50,830 nucleotides of DNA from Bacteroidales bacterium (GTDB lineage Bacteria > Bacteroidota > Bacteroidia > Bacteroidales > UBA1715): NCBI GenBank assembly GCA_017642535.1, contig JAGCOW010000053.1, positions 1-50,830 on the forward strand, given 5' to 3'. The first letter of the stretch is position 1; each line of letters starts with the position of its first letter. The notes below the pieces were generated by a model. The model saw nothing but the letters and a program-made list of their open reading frames with translations, was not told the DNA's origin and made no database searches. Shown here piece by piece: positions 23,729 to 32,562 of the stretch. The position numbers and the translations under genes were made by a program.

Positions 23729-26700
23729 ATGAACAAGGTAAAATATGCTTTCATAGTGCTGTTCTGTGGGTGCGGAATGGCGGTTTCGGCTCAAAAATAT
23801 GAGATGTCGGAGAATGATTATTCTTTGGCGGTGAATTTGTTTGAAAATCAAAAATATAGTGCTGCACAACAGCATTTCAATGCTTTTTTGAAATCGGATG
23901 CGAATCTCAATCGGGAACAAAAAATCGATGCGGAATTTTACGCTTCGGTATGTGCTTTGCGTTTGTTCAATCCCGACGGATTGTTCCTGATGAATCAGTT
24001 TATAGAAAAGAATCCTGAGAGCCCTCGGTTGTATAAATCGTATTTTGAAGCGGCAAATTACTTGTTTCACGAACAACAATACGAACAAGCGTTGAATTAT
24101 TATCAAAAAACTGACGTTCAACGATTTACAAATAGCGAAGTGTTGGAATATTTGTATAAAAAGGCGTATTCGTATTATAAGATGAATGAAATTGCCGTGA
24201 ATGCAGGCGAACCGAAGGCAAACACGATTTATGCTGAAAAATCTTCATATTATGAATTGGCAAAACCACTTTTCAAAGAAGTGAAAGATGCGACAAATAC
24301 CCCGTATGCCGAAAATGCCTTGTTCTATTATTCGTACTTGGAATATGTCGATGGAAATTATGAAGTGGCAATGACAGGATTTGAAAGTTTGTCCGATTCG
24401 TCAATGTTTGCCCCTGTTGTTGCTCCATATATTTGTCAGATTTATTATCAAAATGGTGAATACGACAAGCTGATTCAATATGGGAAAAAGGTTGAAACCT
24501 CGGTGAATCCTAAGTATCTTGGCGATGTGTATCGTGTGATGGCAGGTGCATATTACAAAACGATGCAGTATCAACAGGCATTGCCGTATTATGAGAAATA
24601 CTTTGCTTCTTCGCCGGCCCCAACTAAGGTTGAATATTATGAAATGGGGCAGTTGTACTATCGTCTGGGTGAATATCAGAATGCGATAGACAAATTCCAA
24701 AAAGTTACATCTGAAAATGACACGATAGCACAAAACGCCTATTATCATATGGCTGACTGCTATTTGAAATTGTCACAGAAGGAGAAGGCGAGAAACGTGT
24801 TCTTTGCGTGTATGGGCTATGATGTGTTCCCTGAAATCAAGGAAGATGCAATGTTTTGTTATGCAAAACTAACCTACGAACTGTCATTCGCTCCGTTTAA
24901 TGAAGCGATTACGGCGATGCGAACGTTTTTGGATACGTATCCGAAGTCAAAATACAAAGACGAGGCAAACGGCTTGATGGTGAAAATTTATATGTCGTCG
25001 AAAAACTATGGCGATGCGTTGAGATCGTTGGAAAGCATAGGTACGCTGACGAGTGATTTGAAGATGGCATATCAGCAAATTGCATATTATCGTGGACTTG
25101 AGTTGTTCAATAATTTGGAATATCAGGCGGCGATTTATATGTTGGACAAATCAATGGAATATGGCATTTACGACAGAACTATCAATTCGTATTGTACGTA
25201 TTGGAAAGCTGAATCGAATTATAAGTTGAACAAATATGCCGAAGCACAGAAATTGTTCAAGGATTATATAGTTATGCAAGGTGCTTTTGGCACGCAGGAA
25301 TATGAACGTTCACATTATAATATTGCATATACCTATTTCGAGGAAGAAGCATATTCTTCGGCGGCTATGTGGTTCCGAAAATATGTGGACATGGCAAAAG
25401 ACAAGAAATCGGATATATACACCGACGCTTTGATTCGTACAGGTGACAGTTATTATATGTTGAAGGATTTTTCGATGGCTGTGAAATACTACGACCAGGC
25501 AGTGAAGATTGGACGATTTGATGTTGAATATGCGTTGTTTCAAAAGGCCTTTTGTCAGGGATTGGATGACAATCAGTCGGGAAAAATCGAAACTTTGTCC
25601 GCTTTCTTGAATACCTACGTCAATTCTTCGTATTACGATGATGCTTTGTATGAACAAGCTGATGCGTATATGAAAACGGGTAAAAACGATAAGGCCGTTG
25701 AAAACTATAAGAATATTATAAATAATTATAAATCAAGTTCATACGTAAAACGTGCCCTATTGCAATATGCCTTGATAGAGTACAACGGTTCGAATATTGA
25801 TAACGCACTCACAATGTATAAAGGTATTGTGGAACAATATCCTGGTTCTCAGGAATCGATGACGGCATTGAATATGATTCAGAATATCTATCGTAAGAAA
25901 AATGATATTGATTCGTTCTCTAACTACTTGAAACAGATTGGTGGTTACGATAATGTTACCGAAGCTCAGTTGGATTCTTTGAGTTTTGAAGTTGCCCAAG
26001 AATTGTATTTGGATGGCGATTGCGAAAAAGCTATGCCATTGTTTAAGAGCTACTTGCAGAAATATGGCGATGGATTCTTTAAAATCAACGTACATTATTA
26101 TTTAGGTGATTGTTTGTACAATCGTGGTTATTTGACCGATGCCTTGCCACATTTTGAATATGTGTTGCAGCAACCTCACAGTAGTTTCACGGAACAGTCG
26201 TTAGTATATGCATCGCAAATTTTGATGACATATTTCCGTTACGAACAGGCAGTGCCGTATTTGGTTCAATTGGAAACTGTTGCAGAAGCGAAACCTAACG
26301 TGTTGCTTTCCCGTAAATTGCAAATCGAGGCATATTCCAAAATGAAGGAATATAGAAAGTTGGTTGAAGTAGTGGAGAATTTTATCGTTACCGAAAAAGT
26401 AACCGAAAACGACAAGCGTTGGGCTAATATGAATGCCGCAATTGCTTATGATTCTTTGGCTGATACAACAAATGCCTTGGTGAAATATCGTACAGTCGCA
26501 TTAGAATCTGCAACAGCCGAAGGTTCCGAAGCAAAATATAGGGTTGCGTCAATTTTGTTTAATCAAAATCGTTATGAGGAAGCGGAACGAGAGATACTTG
26601 ATTTCTTGGAGAAAAGTTCTTCACATCAGTATTGGTTAGGAAAATCATACATTTTGTGGGCTCGTATATTTATGATGCGTAACGAATTGTTCCAAGCACG

Positions 26701-26851
26701 CTATACGTTGCAAAACGTGTTGCAACATTATAAAAATCAAGACGATGGCATTATTGCCGAAGTGAACGACACCTTGGATGAGATTACCGACATAGAAATG
26801 GCTCAAAAAGCACAAGAATCTCAATCGGTGGAGATAGATATGGAAAAATAG
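23729..26851 (+). CDS. Large periplasmic TPR-repeat protein
   Basis: The protein has 1040 residues when begun at ATG 23729, where a signal peptide starts (YAFIVLFCGCGMAVSAQ). An upstream in-frame extension of 60 residues would read through the divergent gene's 5' end and is rejected. The mature protein is almost entirely tetratricopeptide repeats, with many units such as NALFYYSYLEYVDGNYEVAM, GQLYYRLGEYQNAIDKFQ and DALYEQADAYMKTGKNDKAV. Such long TPR proteins in Bacteroidota sit in the periplasm or outer membrane as assembly scaffolds. It lies 25 bases upstream of folC, which is probably cotranscribed by chance of packing. Confidence 0.92.
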   Translation: MNKVKYAFIVLFCGCGMAVSAQKYEMSENDYSLAVNLFENQKYSAAQQHFNAFLKSDANLNREQKIDAEFYASVCALRLFNPDGLFLMNQFIEKNPESPRLYKSYFEAANYLFHEQQYEQALNYYQKTDVQRFTNSEVLEYLYKKAYSYYKMNEIAVNAGEPKANTIYAEKSSYYELAKPLFKEVKDATNTPYAENALFYYSYLEYVDGNYEVAMTGFESLSDSSMFAPVVAPYICQIYYQNGEYDKLIQYGKKVETSVNPKYLGDVYRVMAGAYYKTMQYQQALPYYEKYFASSPAPTKVEYYEMGQLYYRLGEYQNAIDKFQKVTSENDTIAQNAYYHMADCYLKLSQKEKARNVFFACMGYDVFPEIKEDAMFCYAKLTYELSFAPFNEAITAMRTFLDTYPKSKYKDEANGLMVKIYMSSKNYGDALRSLESIGTLTSDLKMAYQQIAYYRGLELFNNLEYQAAIYMLDKSMEYGIYDRTINSYCTYWKAESNYKLNKYAEAQKLFKDYIVMQGAFGTQEYERSHYNIAYTYFEEEAYSSAAMWFRKYVDMAKDKKSDIYTDALIRTGDSYYMLKDFSMAVKYYDQAVKIGRFDVEYALFQKAFCQGLDDNQSGKIETLSAFLNTYVNSSYYDDALYEQADAYMKTGKNDKAVENYKNIINNYKSSSYVKRALLQYALIEYNGSNIDNALTMYKGIVEQYPGSQESMTALNMIQNIYRKKNDIDSFSNYLKQIGGYDNVTEAQLDSLSFEVAQELYLDGDCEKAMPLFKSYLQKYGDGFFKINVHYYLGDCLYNRGYLTDALPHFEYVLQQPHSSFTEQSLVYASQILMTYFRYEQAVPYLVQLETVAEAKPNVLLSRKLQIEAYSKMKEYRKLVEVVENFIVTEKVTENDKRWANMNAAIAYDSLADTTNALVKYRTVALESATAEGSEAKYRVASILFNQNRYEEAEREILDFLEKSSSHQYWLGKSYILWARIFMMRNELFQARYTLQNVLQHYKNQDDGIIAEVNDTLDEITDIEMAQKAQESQSVEIDMEK

Positions 26852-26876
26852 TAGGTGCGATTTCATTTCGATTGTT

Positions 26877-28163
26877 ATGAAGTATTCTGACCTTCTACAT
26901 TATTTATATGCAAAATTTCCGAGTTTTCAACACGTTGGAAAATCAGCGTATGTGCCTTCGTTGCAGAACATTCGTGATTTGTTGGCTTTGTTGGGTAATC
27001 CAGAACGAGAGATGGCGTGCGTACATGTAGCTGGAACAAACGGCAAGGGTTCTACATCGCATTTCATTGCGTCAATTATACAAGAAGCGGGCTATACGGT
27101 CGGGTTGTACACGTCGCCGCACATTGTCGATTTTCGGGAACGAATCAGGGTGAACGGCAAAAATGTGTCAGCACAGTTTCTCAATGCCGTCTTATCCAAG
27201 TACGGCAAGGACTTTGAAAAAATGGAACCTTCGATGTTTGAAGTTTCTACAGCATTGGCATTTGCCTATTTCCGTAAGAAAAATGTGGATGTTGCCGTGA
27301 TTGAAGTAGGACTTGGTGGACGTTTGGATTCGACGAATGTGATTACGCCCAAATTATCGGTTATCACCAACATTGGCTACGACCATACACAGATTTTGGG
27401 CGATACGTTGACGAAAATTGCAGCAGAAAAAGCAGGAATCATAAAACCGAATGTTCCAGTGGTGATAGGGGAGTATCATCCGGAAACCGCACCCGTGTTC
27501 ACGTCGGTTGCAAAGAAGAATAATTCATGCATCACGTTCGCATCAAACGAGTACAAGATTTCTTCAGAGTCAAAATGGTTTGAAACATTTGAATTGACTG
27601 ACGGGAAAGGGGCGACTGCTTTGAAGGCGCACAGTGGATTGCACGGGGCTTATCAGGCAAAAAACATTGTGACGGTATTTACCGCCATACAAGAATTGAA
27701 AAAATTGTTTACGATACCTGTTGCGGCAATCAAGCGAGGTTACAAAAACGTGGTTGTAAATACCAATTTAATTGGTCGTTGGCAGATAATCAGTCGTAAA
27801 CCGCTTGTTATTTGTGATACGGGACACAACTACGACGGGATTTCATACACCATGCCACAATTGATGTCGTTGGGTAAAAAAGATGTGAGAATCGTGTGGG
27901 GGATGGTGAACGACAAGGATATAAGTTCAATAATAACCTTGTTGCCGAACGATGCGACATATTATTTATGTAAGCCACAAATTGAGCGAGCAATGCCGTT
28001 GGAGCGTTTGGAAACTTTTTTTGCAGATAAAAAACATTCGTCATACGTCACGATAGCCGATGCCTATCGGACTGCAATACAAAAAGTTACGAGTGAGACG
28101 GTGGTGTTTGTCGGGGGAAGTTCCTATGTAGTTGCTGAATTTTTGTCAAAAAAATCGCATTAA
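26877..28163 (+). CDS. folC: Bifunctional folylpolyglutamate/dihydrofolate synthase
   Basis: The 428-residue protein is a Mur-ligase-fold FolC, which adds glutamate to dihydropteroate or folates in the cytosol. The P-loop is VAGTNGKGSTSHFI near 51-64, followed by the folate-binding GLYTSPHIVDFRERI near 76-90. Further landmarks are EVGLGGRLDSTNV near 141-153, TNIGYDHTQILG near 163-174, EKAGIIKPNVPVV near 184-196 and the later DTGHNYDGI. Length is typical. It ends shortly before the tRNA-Val gene. Confidence 0.96.
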   Translation: MKYSDLLHYLYAKFPSFQHVGKSAYVPSLQNIRDLLALLGNPEREMACVHVAGTNGKGSTSHFIASIIQEAGYTVGLYTSPHIVDFRERIRVNGKNVSAQFLNAVLSKYGKDFEKMEPSMFEVSTALAFAYFRKKNVDVAVIEVGLGGRLDSTNVITPKLSVITNIGYDHTQILGDTLTKIAAEKAGIIKPNVPVVIGEYHPETAPVFTSVAKKNNSCITFASNEYKISSESKWFETFELTDGKGATALKAHSGLHGAYQAKNIVTVFTAIQELKKLFTIPVAAIKRGYKNVVVNTNLIGRWQIISRKPLVICDTGHNYDGISYTMPQLMSLGKKDVRIVWGMVNDKDISSIITLLPNDATYYLCKPQIERAMPLERLETFFADKKHSSYVTIADAYRTAIQKVTSETVVFVGGSSYVVAEFLSKKSH

Positions 28164-28166
28164 AAA

Positions 28167-28197
28167 TTTGGAGTAAATCAAAAAGTATCTATCTTTG
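28167..28197 (+). promoter_or_regulatory. Promoter of tRNA-Val
   Basis: TTTG (28167-28170), 19-base spacer, TATCTTTG (28190-28197): an ideal Bacteroidota promoter. Transcription would begin near 28204, 24 bases before the tRNA. Confidence 0.75.
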
Positions 28198-28227
28198 CAT
28201 CGCATTTGAAAAACAAATGTAGCCAAA

Positions 28228-28302
28228 GGGCGCTTAGCTCAGCTGGTTCAGAGCATCTGGTTTACACCCAGAGGGTCGGGGGTTCGAAGCCCTCAGCGCC
28301 CA
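28228..28302 (+). tRNA. tRNA-Val (anticodon TAC)
   Basis: The 75-base cloverleaf has acceptor stem GGGCGCT/AGCGCCC, D-arm with AGCTCAGCTGGT, anticodon stem TCTGG/CCAGA with loop TTTACAC (anticodon 28263-28265), and T-arm GGTTCGAA. The 3' CCA is not encoded. It has its own promoter and a strong terminator. Confidence 0.97.
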
Positions 28303-28307
28303 CGAGA

Positions 28308-28338
28308 GAGGAAATCAACAAACGATTTCCTCTTTTTT
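28308..28338 (+). terminator. Intrinsic terminator of tRNA-Val
   Basis: GAGGAAATC (28308-28316) and GATTTCCTC (28324-28332) form a perfect 9-bp stem with a 7-base loop, followed by TTTTTT. Confidence 0.92.
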
Positions 28339-28401
28339 ATTTTTGATTAAATAGGTTGATAAAAAAATCTTTCCTTGTAAGGCATTTTTCAAATTTTCTT
28401 C

Positions 28402-28409
28402 TACATTTG
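28402..28409 (+). promoter_or_regulatory. Promoter -7 box of the aminotransferase gene
   Basis: TACATTTG, an exact TAnnTTTG match, 24 bases before ATG 28434; TTG occurs at 28375-28377 with a longer than usual spacer. Confidence 0.5.
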
Positions 28410-28433
28410 CACCGTTTTTAAAGAAAGAATTGA

Positions 28434-29630
28434 ATGGAACAAGTTTCAAAAAGACTGGCTGCCCTTGCGGCTTCGCAAACGTTGGCAATGTCTCAGAAAA
28501 GTAGCGAGTTGAAAGCTGCTGGGAAAGATGTTATCAATTTAAGTGTCGGAGAACCTGATTTCAATACTCCCGACTATGTGAAAGAAGCGGCTAAAAAAGC
28601 TATTGATGACAATTTTTCATTTTATTCGCCAGTAGGAGGTTTCAAGGATTTGTTAGAGGCAATTTGTGCTAAATTCAAAAGAGAAAATAATCTTACTTTT
28701 TCTCCAAGTCAAATCGTTGTTTCGGCTGGTGGAAAACATGCTCTTTCTAATGTGTTTATGAGCATTTTGAATCCTGGTGACGAGGTGTTGATTCCGACTC
28801 CGTACTGGGTGAGCTATCCTGAAATGGTGAAATTGGCTGAAGCAAAACCTGTCTATATTCCTACCAATATCGATTCTGGCTTTAAGGTAACTGCAGCACA
28901 AGTGGAGAAAATGATTACGTCGAAGACGAGAATGTTCGTTTTCAGTTCTCCATCAAATCCTTGTGGTGCCGTTTATACGAAACAAGAATTGTCGGATTTG
29001 GCAAATTTGTTTGCGAAAAATCCACAAATCTTCATTGTTGCTGATGAAATTTATGAACATATTAATTATGTTGGCGCTCATCAGTCAATAGCTCAGTTTG
29101 AAGCTATCAAAAATCAAGTGATTATTGCTAATGGTGTTTCCAAGGCATATGCAATGACAGGATGGAGAATAGGTTACATTGCAGCTCCTGAATGGATTGC
29201 AAAAGCGTGTACGAAATTGCAAGGACAAGTAACTTCGGGCGTTTGTGCTATTGCTCAAAAAGCTGCTGTTGCTGCATTGAACGGTGGTTTGGAATATCCA
29301 AAGAAAATGACTGAGGCATATTTGCGTAGAAGAGATATGTTTATCTCTAAATTGTCGAAAATCAAAGGTTTGAAAATTTCCGTTCCCGATGGCGCATTTT
29401 ACGTATTTGCCGAAGTAACAGCATTCCTTGGCAAGAAAGCACCCGATGGAACTGTTATCAAGAAATCTGGCGATTTGGCTATGTATTTGTTGACCGAAGG
29501 TCTTGTTGCCGCTGTGGGCGGTGAAGGTTTCGGAAACCCTGAATGTATCCGTTTCTCATTCGCAACATCAGATGAATTGTTGGAGAAAGCTGCCGATAGG
29601 GTAAAAGAAGCTTTGGAAAAATTGAAATAG
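28434..29630 (+). CDS. Class I PLP-dependent aminotransferase, aspartate-type
   Basis: The 398-residue protein is a subgroup I-beta (AspC/AspB-like) aminotransferase that moves amino groups between aspartate or related amino acids and 2-oxoglutarate. Landmarks are NLSVGEPDFNTPDY (35-48), SAGGKHAL near 97-104, PTPYWVSYPEM (121-131), SSPSNPCGAVY (171-181), VADEIYEHI (202-210), the PLP lysine K237 in NGVSKAYAMTGWR, and a C-terminal RFSFATS with the substrate arginine. It has its own promoter and a strong terminator that lies immediately before asnB. Confidence 0.95.
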   Translation: MEQVSKRLAALAASQTLAMSQKSSELKAAGKDVINLSVGEPDFNTPDYVKEAAKKAIDDNFSFYSPVGGFKDLLEAICAKFKRENNLTFSPSQIVVSAGGKHALSNVFMSILNPGDEVLIPTPYWVSYPEMVKLAEAKPVYIPTNIDSGFKVTAAQVEKMITSKTRMFVFSSPSNPCGAVYTKQELSDLANLFAKNPQIFIVADEIYEHINYVGAHQSIAQFEAIKNQVIIANGVSKAYAMTGWRIGYIAAPEWIAKACTKLQGQVTSGVCAIAQKAAVAALNGGLEYPKKMTEAYLRRRDMFISKLSKIKGLKISVPDGAFYVFAEVTAFLGKKAPDGTVIKKSGDLAMYLLTEGLVAAVGGEGFGNPECIRFSFATSDELLEKAADRVKEALEKLK

Positions 29631-29654
29631 TGTTTTCATAATTTATAAGTGGAG

Positions 29655-29691
29655 GGTGTCTAAAAATTTTGTATTTTTAGACACCTTTTTT
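29655..29691 (+). terminator. Intrinsic terminator immediately upstream of asnB
   Basis: GGTGTCTAAAAAT (29655-29667) and ATTTTTAGACACC (29673-29685) form a perfect 13-bp stem followed by six T. The T-run ends 4 bases before the asnB ATG at 29696, so it fully occupies the space where a leader would be expected. Confidence 0.88.
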
Positions 29692-29695
29692 ATTT

Positions 29696-31570
29696 ATGTG
29701 CGGAATTAGCGGAATATATTCGTTTACTGACACGGCGGAATCATTTGTCCCTTGCGTGGAAAAATCCATTCAAACGTTACGCAATCGGGGTCCCGAAGTG
29801 CAACAGGTTGAGTGTCGTGGCAGAGCGGTGCTTGCTCACGCACGACTTGCGATTTTGGATACGAGTTCCGCTGGAAATCAACCGTTTAGCGATGCATCGG
29901 GACGATATACCATAGTATATAATGGTGAATTTTACAATTATCGCGACTATTATGCCGAATTACGTGCCGACGGTGTGAATTTTACTTCGTCTTCCGATAC
30001 GGAAGTGCTTCTGTATCTGTATATTAAATATGGTAAGAAATGTGTGGATAAAATCAATGGTTTTTTTGCCTTTGCAATTTATGATTCTCAGGAGAATACC
30101 TTGTTTGTCGCTCGTGACAGAATGGGAATCAAGCCGTTGTACTTCGTGAAAAATGATGATTTCTTTGGCTTTTCGTCGGAATTAAAAGGAATACTGGAAT
30201 TTCCGATTGAACGAAAACTCAATACCAATGCTTTGTTCGCATATCTGCAATTTATGTACGTTCCCGCACCAATGACGATGGTGCAAGGCGTGGAAAAATT
30301 GGAGCCGGGGATGTCGCTGTTTGTCACGACACATGGGGTGGAACAAGATTGCTATTTTTCGTTGGAACAAAACTCTTTGCAACATAGTTCGTTGTCATAC
30401 GAAGAAGCACAAACGCAGTTGATTGAAAAATTGACGGCTTCGGTACAAAGGCGATTGATTTCGGATGTTCCATTAGGTACTTTCTTGAGTGGTGGCATAG
30501 ATTCTTCTGTAATCAGCACGATAGCAAGTCGTTATGTTGATGGTTTGCAAACATTTTCCATTGGTTTCAAAGACAATCCGTTTATTGACGAAACATATTA
30601 TGCTCAGTTAGTTGCAAAGAAGATTCATTCGCAACATACTGAAATACAGATTGATAATGCAAAACTTGAAGAATCGCTGTTTGAGATTCTGAACAACATT
30701 GACGAGCCGTTTGCCGATTCGTCGGCTATTGCGGTACACGTGCTTTGCAAATATGTGAAACCACACGTAACCGTGGCACTTTCGGGTGATGGAGCAGATG
30801 AGTTGTTCGCTGGTTATCACAAACATTTGGCTCATTATAACCAAATGAATCACAAAACGTTAAATTCCATTGTGGCAACCGCATATCCGTTATTAAAACA
30901 TTTGCCGCAGTCACGTTCTAATGCGTTATTCAATGTGTTCCGAAAAATTGTGAAATATGCCGAAGGTGCGAGCATGACCACCGCCGAAGCATATCGTAAA
31001 TGGTGTAGTTTTGCTTCGAAGCACGACATTTATCATTTGTTATTAGAAAAGAATTTTAGTGAGGATGATTTGTTGGCGAAGTATTTCACGTTTGTCGAAA
31101 ATGCCACTATGAATGATATATTGTTGGCTGACCAAAAACTGGTGTTGGCAAACGATATGCTCACCAAAGTTGACCGAATGTCGATGGACAATAGTTTGGA
31201 AGTCCGTACGCCATTTTTGGACCACACATTGGTTCAGTTTGTAAATTCATTACCAGCGGAATACAAGATAAATAGCAGTATGAAGAAGCGAATTTTGCAG
31301 GATTCGTTCCGTAAAGACTTGCCAGAAGAGTTGTATAATCGACCTAAAAAGGGGTTCGAGGTGCCGTTGCACGAATGGTGTAAATCAACTTTGGTAGAAT
31401 TACAGCAAGAGCTTCTGTCTCAACGATTTATAGAGGAACAAGGATTGTTTGGCAAGAGTGCGATTGGTGATTTACTTCGTACTGCGAAATCCTCTTCGCC
31501 AAATGATGCACCAGCACAAGTCTGGGCGTTGTTGATTTTCCAGTCGTGGTGGAAACGTTACTTTGCCTGA
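29696..31570 (+). CDS. asnB: Glutamine-hydrolysing asparagine synthase
   Basis: The 624-residue protein has an N-terminal class II glutaminase domain starting MCGISGIYSF, whose Cys2 is the nucleophile, so the start is fixed. Further glutaminase residues are RNRGPE near 30-35 and YNGEFYNYRDY near 80-90. The synthetase domain has the ATP pyrophosphatase loop FLSGGIDSSVIST near 262-274, VALSGDGADELFAGY near 358-372 and DRMSMDNSLEVRTPFLDH near 494-511. Overall similarity is to long AsnB-type proteins of surface-polysaccharide clusters as well as to metabolic enzymes. Its 3' end overlaps the convergent glycosyltransferase by 13 bases. Confidence 0.95.
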   Translation: MCGISGIYSFTDTAESFVPCVEKSIQTLRNRGPEVQQVECRGRAVLAHARLAILDTSSAGNQPFSDASGRYTIVYNGEFYNYRDYYAELRADGVNFTSSSDTEVLLYLYIKYGKKCVDKINGFFAFAIYDSQENTLFVARDRMGIKPLYFVKNDDFFGFSSELKGILEFPIERKLNTNALFAYLQFMYVPAPMTMVQGVEKLEPGMSLFVTTHGVEQDCYFSLEQNSLQHSSLSYEEAQTQLIEKLTASVQRRLISDVPLGTFLSGGIDSSVISTIASRYVDGLQTFSIGFKDNPFIDETYYAQLVAKKIHSQHTEIQIDNAKLEESLFEILNNIDEPFADSSAIAVHVLCKYVKPHVTVALSGDGADELFAGYHKHLAHYNQMNHKTLNSIVATAYPLLKHLPQSRSNALFNVFRKIVKYAEGASMTTAEAYRKWCSFASKHDIYHLLLEKNFSEDDLLAKYFTFVENATMNDILLADQKLVLANDMLTKVDRMSMDNSLEVRTPFLDHTLVQFVNSLPAEYKINSSMKKRILQDSFRKDLPEELYNRPKKGFEVPLHEWCKSTLVELQQELLSQRFIEEQGLFGKSAIGDLLRTAKSSSPNDAPAQVWALLIFQSWWKRYFA

Positions 31571-32430
31571 TGCATTTGTTGACAGAAAAATCCCATTTTG
31601 TAAATGTCAAATAAGAAAAGACTCGAGGTCTTTTTTACCATCCATTTGCTAAAAGAATGAGTGCATTTGTGAAAAAATGCGATGATGTTTGTGAAATGCA
31701 ATCGATTGAGTTTATTGTATGTTTTTCCAATTTTTAAGTATTCAAGAAATTCCTCGGAAAATTTTTGCATTTTGTATAAATCAGATAACGCTCGCAAACA
31801 CTCTTCTGTTCTCAAAATAAATTCCTCGGAATCGTATAGTCCTTTGTGAATAAGTGGATTGTTGATTTTTTTCGGCTCAATGCCTTGTTTATGTAATGTA
31901 AAACGGAAATACGTATCTTCGAAACCATAAGTCGAAAAGTATTCGTTGAATTTTATTTTATTAAATAATTCTTTGGAGATGAGGAAATTGAATGATGAAA
32001 AGTCAGTGTTTTGACATTCTCGTTTTATTCCATATTTCCATCGCAGATACATATTTTTATTTGGACAGACATTCTCGTATTTGGCTCCTCCGTATGCGAT
32101 AGTAATTTTTTGGCATTCAGAGAGATAATTGTTGATAAACTCCGTATTGTCTATTTCTGCATCGCAATCAATAAAAAGCAGATAGGGGAATGATGCTTTT
32201 TCGGCAAGCAGATTTCTGATTTTTGCTCTGCTAATGTTTTCTGAAAGTTCGGTGTACGTTACGTTTTGTAAAAAAGAAATCTTTTGATTTTGTGTTTGAA
32301 ACGATTTCTCCGAACAATCGTCAACAACAATGATTTCATAGTCAATGCCTGAATCGTCGCATTGCTTCTTTAAGTTTGAAACTAAAGAAGTTATGTCCCA
32401 ATTATATACAGGTATCAGAATTGAAAGCAT
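31558..32430 (-). CDS. Family 2 glycosyltransferase
   Basis: The 290-residue protein is a GT-A-fold GT2 transferase. It starts MLSILIPVYNWD, with the nucleotide-binding IIVVDDCSE near 34-42, the metal-binding LLFIDCDAEID near 89-99 (DxD), and a conserved FSTYGFEDTYFRFTLHKQG near 164-182 with the E-D acceptor motif. It probably adds a sugar to a surface polysaccharide or glycoprotein. There is no transmembrane segment except a weak hydrophobic stretch near the C-terminus. It is convergent with asnB and overlaps it by 13 bases, and is divergent from the PKD operon. Confidence 0.9.
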   Translation of the reverse strand: MLSILIPVYNWDITSLVSNLKKQCDDSGIDYEIIVVDDCSEKSFQTQNQKISFLQNVTYTELSENISRAKIRNLLAEKASFPYLLFIDCDAEIDNTEFINNYLSECQKITIAYGGAKYENVCPNKNMYLRWKYGIKRECQNTDFSSFNFLISKELFNKIKFNEYFSTYGFEDTYFRFTLHKQGIEPKKINNPLIHKGLYDSEEFILRTEECLRALSDLYKMQKFSEEFLEYLKIGKTYNKLNRLHFTNIIAFFHKCTHSFSKWMVKKTSSLFLFDIYKMGFFCQQMHQAK

Positions 32431-32562
32431 ATGAAAATTTTATTGCAAAGTAGTAAATTTTCAAGATTAGTACGAAAAAAAAACGTAAAGTGTGAGAAAA
32501 ATCTATGAAATAGTGGTTGTTTGCAGTATTTTTTTGTATTTTTCCCAAATAAATTGAATAGT

